DNA from: Membranipora membranacea
Lineage: Eukaryota; Bryozoa; Gymnolaemata; Cheilostomatida; Membraniporidae
Length of the DNA: 64,000 bases
Reading direction: 5' to 3'
Assembly: GCA_914767715.1 (NCBI GenBank)
Contig: OU612072.1
Location: 9,240,001 to 9,304,000, forward strand
The notes under the pieces were generated by a model. The model did not search any database and was not told the origin of the DNA. It was given only the letters and a program-made list of their open reading frames with translations. The position numbers were made by a program, and so were the translations under genes. Position 1 is the stretch's first letter. Each line of letters opens with the position of its first letter. Shown here piece after piece: positions 60,101 to 64,000 of the stretch.

Positions 60101-60767
60101 TCACGGAGGCCATATCCTCATTAGTATTCATCTCCTGAGGACTGTCATGAAACTGATTTACTGCGCCTGCTTCTATTTCCGTCGGGGCTAAGGTACTTTC
60201 CTCATCACCAATATTTATTGCGTTACTTGGTAGGTCTATTTGAGGTCCACCAATTATTACTGTGGTTGAATGTGTTTCTGGATGGCTTAGGTCAGGATTC
60301 AAGTCTAAGGTGATACCTTCGTCACTGTTTACTATTTCCTGATCCTCAACTATAGGAAGGGCATCACTATCGTCATGGTAACCTGCGCTTACTGGTAATG
60401 TTACTGTATTACCATAATCTGGCTTTGAAATCTCAGATCCGTCATTACCCAGCGAAACTGATGTCACTGTATTCTGCTGGTAGTAGTCATCGGATTGAAT
60501 ATTCACGACTCCCTCAGTGGCACTATCGAGTGTGTTTTTGGAACCATTTATATTGAAGTCCCCCCCTATTGTTAATGTGACAGCGTTGCTTGTTTCGCTA
60601 ACTTCTTCAGTCAAAGTGATGTCCTTTTTCAAACCAATATCCTCTTCAGAATCGGAGTGTGTTGTTTGAGTTGGATCTAGATCTGCAGTGCCGCCAAATG
60701 CTAATGTGACTGCGTTGTCAGAGCTGCTGTGGTCCGCCATTTTACCAATAGAATCAGGCTCCTCCAT
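48123..60767 (-). CDS. PRUNE2/BNIP2-like: BCH-domain protein of the BNIP2/PRUNE2 family with giant acidic N-terminal region, 15 coding exons
   Basis: Coding exons 5' to 3': 60767-58874, 58314-55873, 55534-55274, 55099-54830, 54660-54391, 54220-53960, 53790-53521, 53277-52834, 52695-52543, 52142-51996, 51507-51402, 50902-50771, 50038-49952, 49311-49213, 48147-48123. All junctions keep phase and the sum is exactly 2287 codons including the stop. Residues 1 to about 2088 are acidic, rich in D, E, S and T, with no fold I recognise. The last about 200 residues are a complete BCH domain (CRAL-TRIO-like): PLPELTASEEREER, VTIDDQTVTLDMKVISEYK, YSHGG, VLSACEFPS, VEEYIIIYYQGGA, LPGLKWMKRC, LFIVHPTFWTRTVL and PFISSKFVRKV follow the family order. 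Known members act as cytosolic scaffolds for Rho GTPases and motor or lipid partners. No DHH phosphoesterase domain (as in long PRUNE2) precedes it. The first coding exon starts with ATG directly at an acceptor, so that start is inferred. Confidence 0.9.
48411..48471 (-). mobile_element. tRNA-like SINE head
   Basis: On the minus strand: box A region GTGGTCTGATGGTTTAGGG and perfect box B GGTTCGATTCC at tRNA spacing, followed by CGGCGCTGTTC. The stems are imperfect. It lies in the last intron of the BCH gene, in sense orientation. Confidence 0.5.
49213..52142 (-). CDS. BCH gene exons 10-14: the BCH domain
   Basis: 52142-51996 (PLPELTASEEREER ... YSHGG), 51507-51402 (YADPEYKQAIIVLSACEFPS, DYHHIMDQLF), 50902-50771 (YVYHSIQQLVVEEYIIIYY, GLKWMKRCHDRLSH), 50038-49952 (ARKSIKKLFIVHPTFWTRTV), 49311-49213 (SKFVRKVELAYTLEKVNKVL, PLQNVPIPEKVR). 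A short last exon at 48147-48123 adds MYDLNLVR and the stop. Intron positions and phases are consistent throughout. The IPE motif near the end is a family feature of the C-terminus. Confidence 0.92.
51208..51270 (-). mobile_element. Degenerate tRNA-like sequence
   Basis: On the minus strand: CATAGTTGGTAGAGTGCC (box A-like) and GTGGGTTGGAGCCCAAC (box B diverged). It lies in the intron between BCH exons 11 and 12. Likely an old SINE head. Confidence 0.35.
53521..55534 (-). repeat. Array of five duplicated phase-1 cassette exons
   Basis: Exons 55534-55274 (261 nt), 55099-54830 (270), 54660-54391 (270), 54220-53960 (261) and 53790-53521 (270). Each starts after an acceptor in phase 1 and ends in phase 1, so any can be skipped or added without shifting the frame. 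Each encodes 87-90 residues with the order IIEEMIDVADVNLQESDPS, then SEQPISEEILAPST and QESDPTS. The first and fourth, and the second and fifth, are near-identical, and so are the introns between them (55126-55261 against 53817-53951). This shows a recent duplication of a two-exon block about 1.31 kb apart. The next exon (53277-52834) begins with a diverged copy of the same module. Confidence 0.92.
55873..58314 (-). CDS. BCH gene exon 2: 2.4-kb acidic exon
   Basis: 813 codons, acceptor TTTTCCTCAG, donor CAGG/GTAAGA, phase 1 at both ends. It contains a tandem repeat VPMDQNIEDMIQ / VPMDQSVEELIQ, each followed by ET.DEQRS.P(L/M)P (about 57400-57600). Its 3' end (from about 56290) has SEEILAPST and LESDP like the cassette exons that follow, and then AEGFVMVPTDG, which is found again at the end of exon 8 (52834-53277). 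Confidence 0.85.
58874..60767 (-). CDS. BCH gene exon 1: acidic, with VTL..GG repeats and paired DPF motifs
   Basis: 631 codons. A short motif recurs at least six times in the first about 330 residues: NAVTLAFGG, NAVTLTIGG, NTVTSVSLG, NTVTLPVSAG, TTVIIGG, IEIQIGG, separated by acidic linkers. Near 59620-59720 there is a tandem pair VDPFAALDDKN and VDPFALLDDKN. DPF is a known short ligand of the AP-2 adaptor appendage, which suggests but does not show a link to endocytosis. The 3' end has repeated DEPRKLGGEP/DELGKISDVP-like units. Phase 1 donor GGTG/GTGAGA. Confidence 0.85.
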
Positions 60768-60779
60768 CTACAAAATACA

Positions 60780-62179
60780 ATTGATAGTGAATTTCACGCT
60801 AGATGGTATCTGGTACCTGTCAGTAATGATGCCCACTGCTATAAGTAAAGTTTTTACAATGCTGCTGGCATCATTGAGTTCCAAACTACAGCAGAAAACC
60901 CTCCAGGGAATGACAATAATCTTTCCGTGGTAGAAAAACCTGCCACATCAGAGCTACACTGAAGTTTGGCATTCAGCCCAATTCGCCACTGTACAGGTAT
61001 TCAAGGAAATGGATGCAAGCTATAAACAATATGTAAGCCAACTTTATACCAGAAAATAAAAGTACTGAAGGCGCCATTTCTGATTTAATTTGCATTGGTA
61101 ATCAAACAGGAAACTAGACAGCCGATCATAACAAGAGCGACCACTCATGGTAGAATACATGACACTCAACACCCTATCAATCTTCTCATAGATAAGATAA
61201 AACTTGACCGGCAACCATCTCACCAATGTAAAGGTTGATGATAGGTTTTACTTAAATTTATACAAAGCCACACGCTTTCACCACTGTTAACCTCCTCATA
61301 ACCAGTCATTAGATTATAATACCTTACAAAGGTAAAGATTATGGTTTGTGAAAAGTGACAAATTGAAATGTAATGCTAGCTGTCATGGTATCAATTAAGG
61401 TCTGGGTAGTCGGGAAAGTACCTGCAATGCCCGTCAACTAGTCTGAGCAACCCAGACTTTTGCAACCCCTCCCGTCAACTCACGGCTATAAAAAATAGAC
61501 TAGGTTGCTCACAGCTAAAATACCGACCAACCTAACCACACAAAATAATTCAGCTGTTTGCCAATACATCAAAGTAAACTCAGGCACAGCTAATCCCAAT
61601 AGTCACATATCTATCTATATATCAAGTTTACATAGCTCAGAGGATTATGGTGTACCATATATGCGTCTGATAATTGATGTTCTTAAGATTGAAGATGATG
61701 ATGTAGTTGAATTTTTGTTACTAGTCAGGTTTAGAATGCTTTTTTTGGTCAGAAACTGTGTTTTCAATAATGATTACAATGCAGATTGAGCTGGAGGACA
61801 TCCGTAAAAGAACTTTATATGGTAATAACAACGATGGAAGACATGTCATTGTTACTGATTACCAAATGATGACATCACTAAGCAAGCTGGTATCCTGTAT
61901 CTGAATTGTAGTCTTGCGAAGGATGAAGTCTTGACAACTTTGTGCATGTGCTCAATAGTCTTTGCTCCCCAGGCTCATGTCCTGCCCAACTAAACTTGAA
62001 CGGATTGTGACAATAACAATCACCGAAATATGAAATCTTACCGTCAACGCTGTGTAGGTATCCGCAACACAACTATAGCTGTCTACAATCCGTCTGAGGC
62101 TGCCGGTGTGCCAGTGCCTATGTTAACAATCCAGTGAGATGACCACAGCTGTTCGATCCCAAATGGCGCAGAAACTTAC
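60780..62179. other. Probable 5' intron of the BCH gene
   Basis: No supported exon in this stretch. A minus-strand frame at 62072-61878 (MCCGYLHSVDG) lacks usable splice partners. Confidence 0.3.
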
Positions 62180-62266
62180 AAGACTACTAAGTACTTAGCT
62201 CTCGGGCAGGCACTAAGTACTTGATGTGCTGTCCACGCAAAGTGAGAGTGTGTGATCGCTTATATT
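62180..62266 (-). promoter_or_regulatory. Candidate promoter and noncoding first exon of the BCH gene
   Basis: AATATAAG at 62266-62259 on the minus strand is a TATA-like box. A start near 62230 would give an exon ending at a strong donor CTT/GTAAGT (62180/62179). Splicing to the acceptor at 60768 would put the ATG at 60767 first. No other 5' exon is seen, but the evidence is positional only. Confidence 0.35.
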
Positions 62267-62269
62267 AAG

Positions 62270-64000
62270 CTGTAAGCGATGATGCTATGCACAGCCTGTA
62301 TATGAAGCTTATTTTTCCCTTATAATACAGCGATGGTTTTATTATTGAGAACGCATGACTACGTAGATTATAACGAGGATGTGCATGTATGCACATATAG
62401 ATGAGTTATTATAAATAAGTACGCCTTCCTTACATCGCCAACTAAGCATGAAGCGATCAGTGCGGATAGGCATGAATTAATTAGGGGGTGTACACGTTGT
62501 AATCTCTGACTCATATTTATCTAGCACTGATAAACCACAGACTAATATCCTTGAGTCCGTGATAACATCGCTTCAAATGAAGAGATAAAAGTTTGGCTCA
62601 CTGTCTATTTGTAATGATATTCTAATTATCAATACTGACATTAGGAAATCTTTTGTGACAAGGGCCGTTACCTGGGCAGGATGGATGGGGACACCCTCCA
62701 CCAGACTTAGACAGCCTGTTCAGGCAAACAGCTAGTTAAAGGCTGAATATAATAAAGATGGTGTGACTAAATCTACAATTGTTACACCAATCCCTTTTCT
62801 TTGCACAAGCCTCAACCCCAATCTTCCACTCGAGGCCGAGGCAGACAGTAGTTGGAAAGTGGGATCTAAGACTGTAGCATACGCCACAGCTAGAGAATCT
62901 TCCTTGTCAGCTTCTTGCCGCAGTCATTGCCGGAATAATGTAGATAGAAAAATTACTACAATGGGCCTGAGGCTTGTAGATTTCCCAGCCCTTTAGCTGT
63001 TACGTAGAGGGTTGATTTACATTAGGGAGGGATTATAAAAGTTTGGAGAGGGTTATTGTACAAAAACATGACTCAGTTTATTAATTGCCATTTTCCCTTG
63101 TGTTGTTTCGGAAGGCTAGAGTGGAATTTAGGATATAGAGAACCTAATGTGTGCTGGTTAAAAGTGAAGTGAGGACACATCAGGTTTCAGGGGTGGGCGT
63201 TAATATGACCACATCCTGATGAATCAGAGAATTCACTGACAGGTGATCCTTTCCGCTAGCCTATCGATGAGTCATAAAACTGTTTGTTCTGCCGATAAAC
63301 ACACAGATTATTTTAAACAATGAAGAAAGAACTATAGTTCTTGTTTTATTGATCTTCACATTCCTATCGAATCAGCCAATGTCAAACTTTGTGTGTTCAA
63401 CTTTTTTACAGAGACGGCAATAAATGAGAGACAGCAATAGAAACTTCACGCCCACAAAAAATTCACTTTATCTTCAACTGATTCAAAATGATGTACAAGC
63501 TTTTAAACCGCTAGTGGCAGAGATCCTTTCGACCGAAACCCAAGTCTCAGGTCTTTGATGTCAGCAAATCTGCATCTTTGCCTGCGTATCTTGAGAGGAG
63601 AGGTATACATCTGAGGGTGCAGAGGACTGGAACCACCAACTCTAAAAGCCCCCCCCCCCAGTGGGACACAATCCCACAACTCCTGCGGCACCAAACGCTA
63701 GGCTGGGAATAGCAAACATGTTAATCGATTACACCATTGTGCCCTCTCGCTGTCCCCATGGCAATGGCAAAGACAAAAGCCAAGAAGAGACTGCGTCAAT
63801 TAGGAATGTCAGCGGTGGTCTTATAATCAAGTAATCAAGGTTGTCAGTTCATGACACTAAATATTATCTTTTATCTACCATTTGGAGAAAGACTAGAAAT
63901 ACTGCAGAAAGTATATATCTTTATGCATCATGGGGTAGACAAAATTAACCCTGCAAACTATTTGTTTCCCTTTATCATTTACTAAAGGTTGTAGTCGGTG
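62270..64000. other. Intergenic sequence with a possible degenerate tRNA-derived element
   Basis: No gene seen. A poly-C run lies at 63649-63659. On the minus strand 63760-63655 reads GGGCACAATGGTGTAATCG and later GTTGTGGGATTGTGTCCCA, which are loosely like box A and box B. This is too weak to call a SINE with confidence. The hairpin-like words CCTGGGCAGG and GACAGCCTG near 62674-62726 recur at about 4185-4215 and 4615-4630. Confidence 0.25.

Overview
This window is nuclear DNA from an animal, most likely a marine invertebrate. It is AT-rich, has GT-AG introns with phase-matched exons, and is crowded with short hairpin elements, tRNA-derived SINEs, inverted-repeat transposons and poly-C/G runs. 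The protein families (galactose sulfotransferase, NHL propeller, BCH-domain protein) suit a deuterostome or another bilaterian, but I cannot name the species. The gene models were built by joining open frames at splice sites and checking that the reading phase is kept across every junction.

Layout: (1) 1.27-8.79 kb, minus strand: a complete 7-exon galactose 3-O-sulfotransferase-like gene (391 aa). Its last intron carries an intact plus-strand tRNA-Ala(CGC) and two hairpin elements. (2) 8.8-20.4 kb: mostly intergenic, with a 45-bp satellite array (10.31-11.07 kb), a perfect 34-bp palindrome, a candidate TATA promoter with a first exon (14.05 kb), tRNA pseudogenes at 18.3-18.5 kb and a LINE remnant. 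(3) 20.45-23.03 kb, minus strand: a small secreted cysteine-rich protein gene with a visible TATA box, noncoding first exon and poly(A) signals. (4) 24.5-34.8 kb: a dense repeat cluster with SINEs, a 2.1-kb inverted-repeat element holding four 352-bp tandem units, a 3.1-kb inverted-repeat transposon carrying LINE reverse-transcriptase debris, a 440-bp palindrome, and dispersed repeats. (5) 35.55-35.90 kb, minus strand: a decayed copy of exons of the BCH gene that lies 16 kb away. (6) 36.65-40.90 kb, plus strand: a secreted or membrane-anchored six-bladed NHL propeller gene with two apparent 3' ends. The longer form adds a domain with eight cysteines. (7) 42.77-46.32 kb: a second copy of the 3-kb transposon, in the opposite orientation, with its own target-site duplication. 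(8) 48.12-60.77 kb, minus strand (promoter candidate near 62.2 kb): a 15-exon gene for a 2286-aa protein. It has a huge acidic low-complexity N-terminal part, an array of tandemly duplicated phase-1 exons and a C-terminal BCH domain of the BNIP2/PRUNE2 family. (9) 62.3-64 kb: intergenic.

The genes do not form an obvious pathway. The NHL and BCH genes are convergent, with the second transposon between their 3' ends. The most unusual items are the giant acidic BCH protein with its recently amplified exon cassette, the stray decayed copy of its BCH exons, the paired transposons that moved with captured LINE sequence, and the element built around repeated GCGCGAAAACAACC motifs.
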